DNA of 64,000 nt from Nonomuraea sp. NBC_00507 (GCF_036013525.1 NZ_CP107853.1:7626001-7690000), one strand, 5' to 3'; shown: positions 25,610-34,378, numbered from the stretch's first letter. Made by a program: numbers and translations. The notes: a model not told the origin generated them from the sequence alone.

Positions 25610-25936
25610 GTGGGCATCCAAGACATCATCGAGGGCAAGAAGCAGTGGCGGGCGCACATGGCGCGGGTCAAGGCGCTCCCGCCGGACTATCGGATCGTCT
25701 ACAAGGAGATTCAGAGGTACTACTTCAAGGTCGGGCCGGTCGGACTGGCTGACGGCTCCCTGCTCACGGGGATCCTCGAGTTCTTCGAGGAGGGCGTGGC
25801 GGCCGGCAAGGGGGTCCTGGAGCTGATCGGCAACGATGTGGCTGCCTTCTGCGACGACCTGATCAAGGACTCGCGCACCTACGCGGACATTTATCAGGAG
25901 TCCATCAGCGGGAAACCCGGCACGGCCGATAAGTAA
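25610..25936 (+). CDS. DUF1048-family protein 2
   Basis: 108 aa from GTG 25610, one base after the previous stop. [27 protein letters not shown], then [29 protein letters not shown] parallel the first DUF1048 protein. Third and last gene of the padR operon. An integrase relic begins immediately after its stop codon, so the sequence downstream of this operon has been replaced. Confidence 0.9.
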   Translation: MGIQDIIEGKKQWRAHMARVKALPPDYRIVYKEIQRYYFKVGPVGLADGSLLTGILEFFEEGVAAGKGVLELIGNDVAAFCDDLIKDSRTYADIYQESISGKPGTADK

Positions 25937-25937
25937 C

Positions 25938-26186
25938 ACCCGTCGACCGGTCGGCTCGCGCGTGGCCATCGACCGGTTGATTGCCCGCGGGGAGGTGCAT
26001 CTTCGGGAGAAGACCCTGCGGCGCATGCTCGAGAGGTACGAGAACGCCGGGCGGTCGGAAGAGATTTTGGGCGTGAATATCGAGGATCTGGACTTCGCGG
26101 GGCGCAGATGTCCGGTCAAGGCCAAAAGCGCGGGAACCAAGGCCGCTGGCGGGCCAGGTGCGTGGGACGCGGGGCCGCGCTTGTGA
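25938..26186 (+). pseudogene. tyrosine recombinase (integrase) fragment
   Basis: The frame reads [66 protein letters not shown]. This is the start of the catalytic domain of actinobacterial XerD-like integrases (REKTLWRMLYETAARAEE-type box, here with the first catalytic Arg position altered). Nothing N-terminal and no His-x-x-Arg/Tyr end remain. Marks an old insertion. Confidence 0.72.
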
Positions 26187-26209
26187 AACCCAGGGGGTCG
26201 AGAAGACAT

Positions 26210-26400
26210 CTAGAAGTCGCCCAGGTTGCGGCTGAAGCGGCGGTCCGGGTCGTAGGCCTGCTTGACCGCCGTCAGTCGCTCGCGTACGTCGGCCGGGTAG
26301 ACGGCCGCGATGTCCTCGGCTGAGGGGGCGCTGAGGAAGTTCACGTAGGCGCCGCTGGTGTGGGGCTGCAGCGAGCGCCACATGGCCTCGTAGGCGGGCA
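26210..26400 (-). pseudogene. C-terminal BBE-domain fragment of an FAD-linked oxidase
   Basis: On the minus strand: PHTSGAYVNFLSAPSAEDIA, AVYPADVRERLTAVKQAYDP DRRFSRNLGDF, stop at 26210. This is the berberine-bridge C-terminus (Y-N---DP---F--N). The intact oxidase at 56650-57993 ends with the same pattern, so this is a relic of a paralogous gene. The rest of the gene is absent upstream of ~26400. Confidence 0.78.
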
Positions 26401-26951
26401 GCCGTATCGATCGCCCGCACCTCGCGGAACATCATCGGGACGTCCACAGAGGTGAAACCAGACGCCGTACCTGGACCGACACCACCACCCGCCGCCCATC
26501 GACCGGAACATCCGTGACCGTCCGGTCCCTCTATGACCAGGGCAGACAGCCCCGCAGACACCACACCCACAAGATCGCCGATCTTCCAGCACGGCCCAGC
26601 CTGGCAGGGATCACTCAGTGCCACCACCGATTACGGGCCAGAGCCGTTTCTGGACAGGCCCCTCCAGCTTGGCCGGCTTGAGAGTGGTGTGGTGGATGAC
26701 GGCCATGCCGAGGTTTCTCTGCCGTTGAGAGCCACAACTTTTGGAGGAACGGGAGTTGATGAGCACCAATGAGGCGCGCCAGCCGAGCGCCTGGGCGTGC
26801 TCAGGACGGGGGACCCGGAGAGCAGCCGCCGACATTTCACTCCTCAGCCGGATGCTTGCTTGATGTGCCGCCAAGTTCGTGATCGTGCGAGGTGGACGGG
26901 GCGGCTGGCCTGACGGGTGGTGTTCAGGGCGGTGGACAGGCTGTCCGGCGC
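26401..26951. other. 550 nt of gene debris
   Basis: No complete gene. At 26665-26707 (minus) a start codon and MAVIHHTTLKPAKLE match the first residues of proteins with a maltokinase N-terminal cap-like domain, after which similarity stops. The remainder shows no recognisable family on either strand. Confidence 0.45.
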
Positions 26952-26982
26952 TTGACCTCAACTGTGGTTGAGGTCACAGAAT
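26952..26982 (+). promoter_or_regulatory. orphan MerR/SoxR-type promoter
   Basis: -35 TTGACC (26952-26957), 19-bp spacer, -10 CAGAAT (26977-26982). A perfect dyad GACCTCAAC-tgtg-GTTGAGGTC (26954-26975) occupies the spacer. This is the classic layout of MerR-activated promoters and closely resembles SoxR-type boxes. No merR gene is adjacent; the downstream gene is the NmrA-family protein at 27075. Confidence 0.85.
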
Positions 26983-27074
26983 CGCTGACGGCGGGCGGCT
27001 CGGCCGGATGGGGCTGGTCGGAACGCGCCCGCATGTCCTGGCTATTTCCCATCCCAACCATGGAGATGTTTGTC

Positions 27075-27956
27075 ATGACCAAAGTCGTCGTCATTGGCGC
27101 CACCGGCAAGCAGGGCGGCGCGGTTGCCGACCTGCTTCTGGAGCGCGGTCACGAGGTGGTGGCGTACGTGCGCTCGGGGGAGTCGCCGGCCGCGAAGGCG
27201 CTGTCGGCTCAGGGGGCGCGGCTTGCCACCGGCGACCTCGCCGATCCCGGCGCGCTCCAGCAGGCCTGCGCGGGCGCCGATGCGATTTTCGGCCTGTCGG
27301 TGCCGTTCGGCGAAGGCGGTAAGAACGAAGAGGTCGCGCAGGGACGCCTGCTCGTCGACACCGCCACTCGCTTCGACGTCCACCTGGTGTACTCCTCTGT
27401 GCGGGGCGGCGACCGGCTGGTGGCCACCAGCGTCGGTCACGCCGACAGCAAACAGCTCGTCGAGGCGTATGTGCGTGAGCGGCCGGTGCGCGCGACCGTG
27501 CTCGGCCCGGTGTACTTCATGGAGAATGTGCTCAACCTCGGCTTCAGCCGGCTCGGTGACGGCCTGCTCGCCAATCCGCTGACTCCCGGCAAGCCGCTCG
27601 ACCAGGTGAGCGTCCTGGACATTGCAGGCATGGCCGTACATGCCATGGAGAACCCCGGCGAGCTCATCGGCGAGCGGATCGATATCGCGTCCGATCGTGT
27701 CACCGGGCAGGAGGCGGCCCGGATTCTGAGCGAGGTGCTCGGCAGGGAGATCCCCTACCAGCAGTTGCCGCTGGACATGGTGCGACAGTGGGCCGGCGAG
27801 GAGGTGGCCACGATGTTCGAGAGCTTTGAGAACAACACCGACTTCCTTGACATCGAGACTCTGCACGCCAGATACCCCGCCGTGCGCTGGCACAGCTACG
27901 CCGAATGGGCCAAGACGGTGGACTGGGACAGAATCCTCACGGGACAGAACGGCTAG
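27075..27956 (+). CDS. NmrA-family NAD(P)-binding protein
   Basis: 293 aa from ATG 27075, GGAG 8 nt upstream. KVVVIGATGKQGGAVADLLL (GxxGxxG), then an NmrA-type core with YSSVRGGDRLVA, and LGPVYFMENVLN. Members are redox-sensing NADP-binding regulators or atypical reductases (QOR2/isoflavone reductase-like). Its MerR/SoxR-type promoter suggests induction by redox-cycling or electrophilic agents (inference). Confidence 0.9.
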   Translation: MTKVVVIGATGKQGGAVADLLLERGHEVVAYVRSGESPAAKALSAQGARLATGDLADPGALQQACAGADAIFGLSVPFGEGGKNEEVAQGRLLVDTATRFDVHLVYSSVRGGDRLVATSVGHADSKQLVEAYVRERPVRATVLGPVYFMENVLNLGFSRLGDGLLANPLTPGKPLDQVSVLDIAGMAVHAMENPGELIGERIDIASDRVTGQEAARILSEVLGREIPYQQLPLDMVRQWAGEEVATMFESFENNTDFLDIETLHARYPAVRWHSYAEWAKTVDWDRILTGQNG

Positions 27957-28053
27957 ATCAGCCCACGCCAGGCGCTGCCCGGGGCCGGCGCCCCGGACAG
28001 CCAGGCCGGGAAGGACACTTGGACGATCCAGCGGCCCGCAGATCGTGGTGTGG

Positions 28054-28401
28054 TCATAGGTCCCACGGGATGGCCTCGATGCGCTCGATGTGCTCCTCAC
28101 CCCACTCCCCGAGCGGCGCCATCGCGGTGTTGAGCGAATGACCGAACTCGGTGAGCGAGTACTCCACCTTCGGCGGAACCTGGTGATACACCTCGCGATG
28201 CAGCAGCCCGGTGGCCTCCATCTCCCGCAGCTGCAGAATCAGCACCCGCTCGCTGACGCCGGGGACCGCGCGCCGCAACTCCCCGAAGCGCAAGGGGCCA
28301 TCCTCGAGCGCGAATAGGATCAGTCCCTTCCACTTGCCTCCCATGACGGCGATGGCAGCGTCGAGACCGCAGGTGAATGTCCGTTTCCTTGCCTTCGTCA
28401 T
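28054..28401 (-). CDS. HxlR-family regulator
   Basis: 115 aa. The conserved Cys is Cys11 (RTFTCGLDAAIAVMGGKWKG), followed by PLRFGELRRAVPGVSERVLI LQL and the wing YHQVPPKVEYSLTEFGHSL. Divergent from the imine-reductase-like gene at 28560; repeated TCGGTAC-type elements occupy the region between, starting at its own start codon. Confidence 0.92.
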   Translation of the reverse strand: MTKARKRTFTCGLDAAIAVMGGKWKGLILFALEDGPLRFGELRRAVPGVSERVLILQLREMEATGLLHREVYHQVPPKVEYSLTEFGHSLNTAMAPLGEWGEEHIERIEAIPWDL

Positions 28402-28465
28402 CGGTACATACTCACATTTTTGTCAGTACATGGCGAAAATGTCGGTACTTGAGAGAATGTCGGTG
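28401..28465. promoter_or_regulatory. four direct repeats, probable HxlR binding array
   Basis: TCGGTAC at 28401-28407 and 28442-28448, TCAGTAC at 28423-28429 and TCGGTG at 28460-28465, spaced 22, 19 and 18 bp, about two helical turns apart. GTAC cores are common in HxlR operators. The array starts at the hxlR start codon and ends ~95 nt before the dehydrogenase start. Confidence 0.6.
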
Positions 28466-28559
28466 TTCCAGCCAGCATGGATCAGGCGCCGCGCCAAGAC
28501 CAGGACGGTTCTGCGAGGCAGCACGCTCACCTCCTTATCTCTGTGGCTGGAGTATGCAT

Positions 28560-29441
28560 ATGACTGGGAAGAACGCGACACCGGTGACCGTCATCGGGCT
28601 GGGTTCGATGGGGAGGGCACTGGCCGAGGCCTTCACCAAGGCCGGACACCCGACCACTGTCTGGAACAGGACCGCCGCCAAAGCCGCGCCCCTCATCGCC
28701 ATGGGAGCCGAGCATGCGGAGGCCATCGAGGACGCGGTGGCGGCAAGTCCGCTGGTCATCACCTGCCTGACCACCTTCGATGACACCCGGCTGGCGCTGC
28801 GGCCGGCCGTCGCGTCGCTGCGTGGACAGGCCCTCGTCACCCTCAACAGCGGTTCCCCCGCCGACGCACGTGAGACGGCCGCCTGGGCCATCGGCCATGG
28901 CGCTCGATTCCTGGCCGGGGCGGTCAAGAACGTGCCTTCGGCCGTCGGGGCGCCGGACACCCTTCTGTACTACAGCGGCGACAAGACGGTCTTCGAGGAG
29001 TTCGAGACGACCCTGAAGGTGCTGGGCGGCGACACCGTCCATCTCGGCGACGAGAGCGACCTCGCCGCCCTGTACGAGATGGCGGTGGGCGCCATGCTGC
29101 TGCCCGCGCTCGTCGGATTCTTCCAGGGCGCCGCCGCCCTCCAGGCGCGCGGGCTCGAGGCAGCCTCCATGGTGCGGTTCGCCGGCAAGTGGCTGGACAT
29201 GATCAAGTCCCTGCTGCCGATCTATGCCAAGGAGATCGACAGCGGTGACTACACCAACGCCGCCTCCTCCGTGAACCTCTTCCTGGCCGGGACAGCCCAC
29301 GACGCGGACCTGGCCAAGGAGACGAACGTCGACACGACCTGGCTCGCGCCCCTGCACGACCTGGTGAGGCGGGCGGCCGAGGCAGGCCACGGCGAGCACA
29401 ACATCTCGGCCCTCACCGAGGTGCTCAGAAAACCGGCGTGA
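28560..29441 (+). CDS. imine reductase-like NAD(P)-dependent dehydrogenase
   Basis: 293 aa from ATG 28560 (GGAG 7 nt upstream). VTVIGLGSMGRALAEAFTKA, then TTVWNRTAAKA (Arg of the NADP site) is the 6-phosphogluconate dehydrogenase-type Rossmann start. The C-terminal helical domain (YEMAVGAMLLPALVGFFQGA) fits the imine reductase/beta-hydroxyacid dehydrogenase group. A second member under TetR control lies 760 bp downstream. The substrate is unknown. Confidence 0.9.
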   Translation: MTGKNATPVTVIGLGSMGRALAEAFTKAGHPTTVWNRTAAKAAPLIAMGAEHAEAIEDAVAASPLVITCLTTFDDTRLALRPAVASLRGQALVTLNSGSPADARETAAWAIGHGARFLAGAVKNVPSAVGAPDTLLYYSGDKTVFEEFETTLKVLGGDTVHLGDESDLAALYEMAVGAMLLPALVGFFQGAAALQARGLEAASMVRFAGKWLDMIKSLLPIYAKEIDSGDYTNAASSVNLFLAGTAHDADLAKETNVDTTWLAPLHDLVRRAAEAGHGEHNISALTEVLRKPA

Positions 29442-29528
29442 CAGCCATATTCGGACGGGTCCGAGCCCGAACGAAGCGTCGGCCACACCTGACAGGCTGG
29501 CCTGGATCCGGCCGTGGACCGGCTCAAC

Positions 29529-30110
29529 TCATCGGTAGGAGTCGATAAGCCGTGCGAGGTGCCTGCCGGCGATCTCCAGGGGCGCCTCGCTCTGGGACAC
29601 CTGCGCCGACAACTCCGCGCCCTCCAACAGGTTGATCACGCTGTGGGCGAGGTCGTGTGCCAGGTCGTCGGCGAATCCGGCACGGCTGAGCTTGTCGCGG
29701 ACCAGCGCGCGCCAGTTTTCGTAGGCGTCCTCTGCGGCCTGCTGGATCTCGGGCACCCGGCCCGCGCTCTCCAACGCCGTGGTGGTGACGGGACAGCCGT
29801 CCAGCCAGCTGGACTCGCGCAGCCCCTTCGCCAGGTCTCGAGTGCAGGTGACGATCGCCGCGGCCGGATCGTCCTCCCGGTCGAACGCCGCGCGCAGGAA
29901 TTCCGCGAACTCTCGGTCCCCATGGCGGACCGCCTCGACCGCCAGCTCCCGCTTCCCGCCCGGGAAGAAGTGGTAGACCGAGCCCAGCGTGGCCTGGGCC
30001 TCCTGGGAGATCTGCTTGAGGCCCGTCGCCTCGTACCCCTGCCGCTGCATCAGACGAGAGGTCGTCCGGACGATCCGCTCTCTGGTGCCGATCTCGTGCT
30101 GGGTTCGCAT
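29529..30110 (-). CDS. TetR-family regulator, LmrA/YxaF-like
   Basis: 193 aa. RERIVRTTSRLMQRQGYEAT, then QISQEAQATLGSVYHFFPGG KREL is the HTH of the LmrA/YxaF branch, and CPVTTTALESAGRVPEIQQA fits its C-terminal domain with the conserved Cys-Pro. Divergent from the dehydrogenase at 30203 with two identical operators between. Confidence 0.93.
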   Translation of the reverse strand: MRTQHEIGTRERIVRTTSRLMQRQGYEATGLKQISQEAQATLGSVYHFFPGGKRELAVEAVRHGDREFAEFLRAAFDREDDPAAAIVTCTRDLAKGLRESSWLDGCPVTTTALESAGRVPEIQQAAEDAYENWRALVRDKLSRAGFADDLAHDLAHSVINLLEGAELSAQVSQSEAPLEIAGRHLARLIDSYR

Positions 30111-30127
30111 GGCTCCATCGTACTAGG

Positions 30128-30184
30128 TAGAGCGTTCGTTCTAGTTGTGTGCTACGGTGCCGTCTAAATAGAGCGTTCGTTCTA
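30128..30184. promoter_or_regulatory. pair of LmrA-type TetR operators
   Basis: TAGAGCGTTCGTTCTA occurs at 30128-30143 and again, identically, at 30169-30184 (41 bp apart, nearly four helical turns). Each is an imperfect palindrome (TAGA..CG..CG..TCTA). One lies near the tetR start, the other just before the ribosome site of the dehydrogenase. Confidence 0.85.
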
Positions 30185-30202
30185 CTCGTGAGGAGATCGT
30201 GG

Positions 30203-31063
30203 ATGAAGGCTGTGACGGTGATCGGGTTGGGCCCCATGGGGCAGGCCATGGCCGGCGCTTACCTCGACAGCGGCTACGAAGTGACCGTGTGGAACCGTAC
30301 TTCTGCCAGGGCAGACGTACTGGTGGCGCGGGGCGCGAGGAGGGCGGAATCCGTCGAGGCGGCGCTCACCGCCAACGAACTGGTGGTGTTGAGCCTGACC
30401 GACTATGACGCGATGGATGCCATCCTGGCGCAGGCCCCGCGTACCGCCCTGGGCGGACGTACCCTGGTCAACCTCACCTCCGACACCCCGGACAGGGCAC
30501 GTCAGGCGGCCGCGTGGCTAGCCGAGCGCGAGGCCGTGCAGATCACCGGTGGCGTGCAGGTGCCGCCTCCAGGCATCGGCACGCCGGACGCCATGACCTA
30601 CTACAGCGGCCCCAAGGACGCCGTCGAGGCGCACAGACCTGCCCTCGAGGTGCTGACCGGGATCGAATATCTCGGCGAGGACCAGGGGCTGGCGGCGCTG
30701 TACTACCAGATCGGGATCGACATGTTCTGGACAGCGCTGGCAGGCTACCTGCACGGCCAGGCGGTGGCGGAGGCCAATGGCATCTCCGCGGAGGATTTCC
30801 TGCCGCACGCGGTCAAGACCATGGACCTTCGCTATTTCCTGGAGTTCTACGCGCCACGCATCACCGCGGGCAACCACGAGGGGAACGTCGACCGAATCTC
30901 CATGGGCGTGGCGAGCCTGGAACACGTGCTGCGCACCACACAAGCGTCCGGCGTGGATGGCTCACTTCCGGCCGCTGTCCTGAAGATCTTTCGCCAGGGC
31001 GTCACCGCCGGCCAAGGCCAGAACAGTCTCACGAGCTTGGTCGGCGTGCTGAAGCGACGCTGA
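30203..31063 (+). CDS. imine reductase-like NAD(P)-dependent dehydrogenase, second copy
   Basis: 286 aa from ATG 30203, GAGGAG upstream. VTVIGLGPMGQAMAGAYLDS, then VTVWNRTSARADVL is the cofactor site, and YYQIGIDMFWTALAGYLHGQ AVAEA the substrate helix region. Clearly a paralogue-type relative of 28560-29441 by architecture, with a diverged sequence and its own regulator. Confidence 0.9.
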   Translation: MKAVTVIGLGPMGQAMAGAYLDSGYEVTVWNRTSARADVLVARGARRAESVEAALTANELVVLSLTDYDAMDAILAQAPRTALGGRTLVNLTSDTPDRARQAAAWLAEREAVQITGGVQVPPPGIGTPDAMTYYSGPKDAVEAHRPALEVLTGIEYLGEDQGLAALYYQIGIDMFWTALAGYLHGQAVAEANGISAEDFLPHAVKTMDLRYFLEFYAPRITAGNHEGNVDRISMGVASLEHVLRTTQASGVDGSLPAAVLKIFRQGVTAGQGQNSLTSLVGVLKRR

Positions 31064-31094
31064 CGTATGACCGCATGTGCCGGTTTCGGGGCTG

Positions 31095-31940
31095 TTACCG
31101 ACCCAGCTGTGGTTGGGCTGTGGGACGCACGTCACCATCGGCGTCCAGGCCGGACAGGAGGCGCAGGGCATCCGCGGAGGGGCTGCCGGGGGCCGCCGAG
31201 AGCACCAGCAGCTCCATGCCCGATTCATCCGGCAGCGCGAAGTTCTCCTGATGCAGGTCCAGTTCCCCGACCAGGGGGTGCCGGTAAGCCTTGCGCCCGT
31301 AGGTCCGCGCCCGCACGTCCGCGCGGGCCCACAGGCGCCGGAAGCGCTCGCTGCCCATCGCCAGCTCCCCTATCAACGAGGCCAGGCGCGGATCCTCGGG
31401 ATATTTGCCGGCCGCCAGGCGCAGGTGCCCGACCACGTCGCGGGTGCACTGATCCCAGTCGGCGTACAGGCCGCGCTCGGTCTCCTCCAGGAAGATGTGC
31501 CGGGCCGTGTTCAGGCCTTTCACGGGGCGGCCGTACAGCAGCTCGGCGAGGCGGTTACCGGCGGCGGCGTCGAGGCGGTGGTCGACGATGAGCGCGGGCG
31601 CGTCGGTGATCAGGTCCAGGACCCGCGGCAGTTCCGGGCGCAGCCGCCCGGTGGGCGACTTCGCCTTCCGGCGCCGCTGCCGGGCCAGCCGGTAGAGGTG
31701 CCCGCGTTCGGTGTCGTCGAGCCCGAGGACCCGCGCGAGTGCGTCGAGCACCTGCTCCGAGGGCTGTGTGGCGCGGCCCTGCTCGAGGCGCACGTAGTAG
31801 TCGACGCTGACCCCGGACAGGTGCGCGACCTCTTCGCGGCGCAGCCCTTGGACCCGGCGGCGGCTGTCGACCGGGATGCCCGCCCCGGCCGGGTCGACCC
31901 GGGAGCGGCGAGTGCGCAGGAAGCCCGCGAGATCGTCCAT
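31095..31940 (-). CDS. XRE-family regulator with MmyB-like ligand domain
   Basis: 281 aa. HTH: VQGLRREEVAHLSGVSVDYY, then VRLEQGRATQPSEQVLDALA, the standard start of MmyB-like regulators. The C-terminal PAS-like MmyB domain follows (VDHRLDAAAGNRLAELLYGR, LYADWDQCTRDVVGHLRLAA, DESGMELLVLSAAPGSPSAD). Divergent from the quinone reductase-type gene 32079, the classic partner of this regulator class. Confidence 0.93.
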   Translation of the reverse strand: MDDLAGFLRTRRSRVDPAGAGIPVDSRRRVQGLRREEVAHLSGVSVDYYVRLEQGRATQPSEQVLDALARVLGLDDTERGHLYRLARQRRRKAKSPTGRLRPELPRVLDLITDAPALIVDHRLDAAAGNRLAELLYGRPVKGLNTARHIFLEETERGLYADWDQCTRDVVGHLRLAAGKYPEDPRLASLIGELAMGSERFRRLWARADVRARTYGRKAYRHPLVGELDLHQENFALPDESGMELLVLSAAPGSPSADALRLLSGLDADGDVRPTAQPQLGR

Positions 31941-32078
31941 CGGCCAAGTATCTCGCGGGCGCCGGTGGTGAAGGTGGCCCTGCCGTTACCAGGAAGCCGG
32001 GTCCGACGGAAGTGGCGCCCCTGAACGGCGGCCGCCCGGGTGTGAAGGATCGAAGGCACCTGATCCAAAGGAGTTCGC

Positions 32079-32858
32079 ATGAAGACGCTGATCGTCTATG
32101 CCCACCCGGAGCCGAGGTCGCTCAACGGCTCGCTGAAGGACCTGGCGGTGGCCACGCTGGAGAAGGCGGGGCACGAGGTGCGGGTCAGTGACCTGTACGC
32201 GATGCGCTGGAAGGCGGTCGTGGACGCCGGGGACTTCGGCCCGTCCGCTTCGAGCCCGCTGAAGGTCGCCGCGGACTCGGGGCGGGCCTTCGACACCGGG
32301 ACCCTCATCTCGGACGTCCGCGCCGAGCAGGAGAAGCTGCTGTGGGCGGACGTGATCATCTTTCAGTTCCCGTTGTGGTGGTACACGATGCCGGCGATCC
32401 TCAAAGGCTGGGTTGACCGGGTCTTCACGTACAACTTCGCGTACGGTGTCGGCGAGCACAGCGACGTCAAGTACGGGGAGCGTTTCGGTGAGGGGACCCT
32501 CGTGGGCAGGCGGGCGCTGCTGTCGGTGACCGCGGGCGGTCCGGAGTCGCACTACGCCGAGCGCGGGATCAACGGCCCGATCGACGACCTGCTGTTCCCG
32601 ATCCACCACGGGATCCTTTACTACCCGGGGATCGAGGTGCTGCCGCCGTTCGTGCTGTACGGCACGGACCGGACCACCGACGAGGACTTCCCGGACATCG
32701 CCAAGGCCTGGGAGCAGCGGCTGCTGACCTTGGAGTCGACCGAGCCGATCGCGTTCCGGCGGCAGAACTTCGGCGACTACGAGATCCCGTCGCTGCACCT
32801 GAAGGAGGGGCTGGAGCCCGCGGGCCGCTCGGGATTCGGGCTGCACGTGCGGCCTTAG
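32079..32858 (+). CDS. NAD(P)H dehydrogenase (quinone), flavodoxin_2 family
   Basis: 259 aa. LIVYAHPEPRSLNGSLKDLA, then FQFPLWWYTMPAILKGWVDR VF and GPESHYAERGINGPIDDLLF PIHHG match the DT-diaphorase/NQO family (flavodoxin_2 fold, FAD or FMN). Two-electron reduction of quinones or nitroaromatics is the family role. ATG follows AAAGGAG. Ends 4 nt inside the convergent GNAT gene. Confidence 0.93.
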   Translation: MKTLIVYAHPEPRSLNGSLKDLAVATLEKAGHEVRVSDLYAMRWKAVVDAGDFGPSASSPLKVAADSGRAFDTGTLISDVRAEQEKLLWADVIIFQFPLWWYTMPAILKGWVDRVFTYNFAYGVGEHSDVKYGERFGEGTLVGRRALLSVTAGGPESHYAERGINGPIDDLLFPIHHGILYYPGIEVLPPFVLYGTDRTTDEDFPDIAKAWEQRLLTLESTEPIAFRRQNFGDYEIPSLHLKEGLEPAGRSGFGLHVRP

Positions 32859-33793
32859 GGCCGGAGGTCGTTGGAGAGGTTGATCCGGATCTCCGTGTTG
32901 CGGTATCCGGCGCGCCCGAACGCGGCCGCCATCGGCGCGTTGCCCACGTCGGTGGTGGCGGTGACGCGCGACTCTCCGTTGGCCGCGTGGATGCGGGTGA
33001 TCTCGGCGAGCACCTCGTCCACGTAGCCGCGCCCCCGGAACTCCGGGACCACCCCGAGATACCCGACGTTCACGTTGTACGGCGTCGCCGAGGGGATCGC
33101 CATACCCGCCACCTCACCCTCGTGCGTATAGGCGATCCGCCACCACTCCCGCTTGCCCGGCGCCCTGAGATAGAAGTCCATCTCGTCGCGCGCGGTCGCG
33201 TCCACGCCCTTGGCCGCCAGGTTCGCCCGGGTCTGGGCGTCCAGGCTGCCCTCGGCGATTCTCGTGAACACCGTCAGGAACTCCTCGTCGGAGGCCTCGG
33301 CGAACCGCAGCACACCAGTCGCCGGGGGAACCCCGTCGGCGGGTGCCCACTCGTACTGCAGCCGCTCCACTTCCCGGGTGAGGCCCGCCGCGTGTGCTGC
33401 CGCCCGCCGCCATTCCACGGCCACCGAGATGGCCGGATCGTCGCGCCAGCCGCCGGCCGCCTTGATCGCGTACTGCACCGGCTGCGGGAATCCGGCCAGC
33501 GCGGCCCTGATCAGCTCGGCGGCGACGGCGGCACGGTCACCCACTGCGGGATCCACGTCGAGGCAGTCGAGCGCGACCGGGTGCATGCTGTCCCTCGGCC
33601 CCCACCACAGCGCCCGTCCCACGACGCGGTCGTCAACCTCGGCGATCCAGGTCCATTCCGGCCGGTACATGTCCTCGGCCAGATCTGCGAGGTAACGGTC
33701 GGCGGGGATCCAGCCGACGGGCTCGGTCACGATCCACGCGGTCACGCGGTCGAGGTCGGCGGGGACGGTAGGGCGACAGGAGATCACCCGCAT
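32855..33793 (-). CDS. GNAT-family N-acetyltransferase, double-domain
   Basis: 312 aa. The C-terminal GNAT fold shows VGYLGVVPEFRGRGYVDEVL AEI (acetyl-CoA loop RGRGY) and TDVGNAPMAAAFGRAGYRN. The N-terminal half resembles a second, degenerate GNAT domain, an arrangement seen in two-domain acetyltransferases. The substrate is unknown. Tail-to-tail with the quinone reductase (4-nt overlap). Confidence 0.88.
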   Translation of the reverse strand: MRVISCRPTVPADLDRVTAWIVTEPVGWIPADRYLADLAEDMYRPEWTWIAEVDDRVVGRALWWGPRDSMHPVALDCLDVDPAVGDRAAVAAELIRAALAGFPQPVQYAIKAAGGWRDDPAISVAVEWRRAAAHAAGLTREVERLQYEWAPADGVPPATGVLRFAEASDEEFLTVFTRIAEGSLDAQTRANLAAKGVDATARDEMDFYLRAPGKREWWRIAYTHEGEVAGMAIPSATPYNVNVGYLGVVPEFRGRGYVDEVLAEITRIHAANGESRVTATTDVGNAPMAAAFGRAGYRNTEIRINLSNDLRP

Positions 33794-34005
33794 AAGCTAG
33801 CGAACCTTTGTCATCATCTGAGCCAAGTGTCCGGTCATTCCTTGAAGCCCGCCCTCGCGCGGCCGGAAGTCCTTCCGCACGGTTGGGAGCTGCCGTGGCC
33901 ACGGGAGGGCTCCGTGCATCCAGGGCCGTCTCGTCGGCGCCGGGTCGCCGCACTGGGCTGGTGATCGGGCTGGAGTCGCCGTTGGGTCTGATGCCCTGAT
34001 GGCGG

Positions 34006-34378
34006 CTAACCGCCCGTGAGGTGGGTTTGGGCGGCCTTGAGGAAGGGTGTGAGCAGGCGGTTGTCATCGCCTGCGCGAGTGGCGAGGGCGACCTGGCTCG
34101 GCTCCACTCCCTCCAAGGGGATGCCGATGATGTCGGGGTGGAGGGTCTCGGCGCGCAGGCCGGCCGAGACGATGGCCACGGCCTGTCCGGCCGCGATCAG
34201 TTCGAACTTCTCCTCAGGAGCCTCGATGAACGGGCCGTCCGGCGCGGGACTGCCGCCTGGCCGCGGGTCGATCCGCCAGTAGGCGTTCCAGGTCGCGTCG
34301 GGCAGACGGGGGAGGGCTTCGTCGCCGATGTCGTCGAGAGTGACGTGCTCCTTGCCGGCCAAGCGATGATCGCGGGCG
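34006..34378 (-). pseudogene. C-terminal piece of a LysR substrate-binding domain
   Basis: Minus frame: HRLAGKEHVTLDDIGDEALP, then EEKFELIAAGQAVAIVSAGL, GIPLEGVEPSQVALATRAGD, LLTPFLKAAQTHL. This is the second half of a LysR effector domain. The HTH and first half are missing; upstream of ~34378 the sequence switches to a plus-strand xanthine dehydrogenase end, so the gene was cut at that junction. Confidence 0.78.
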
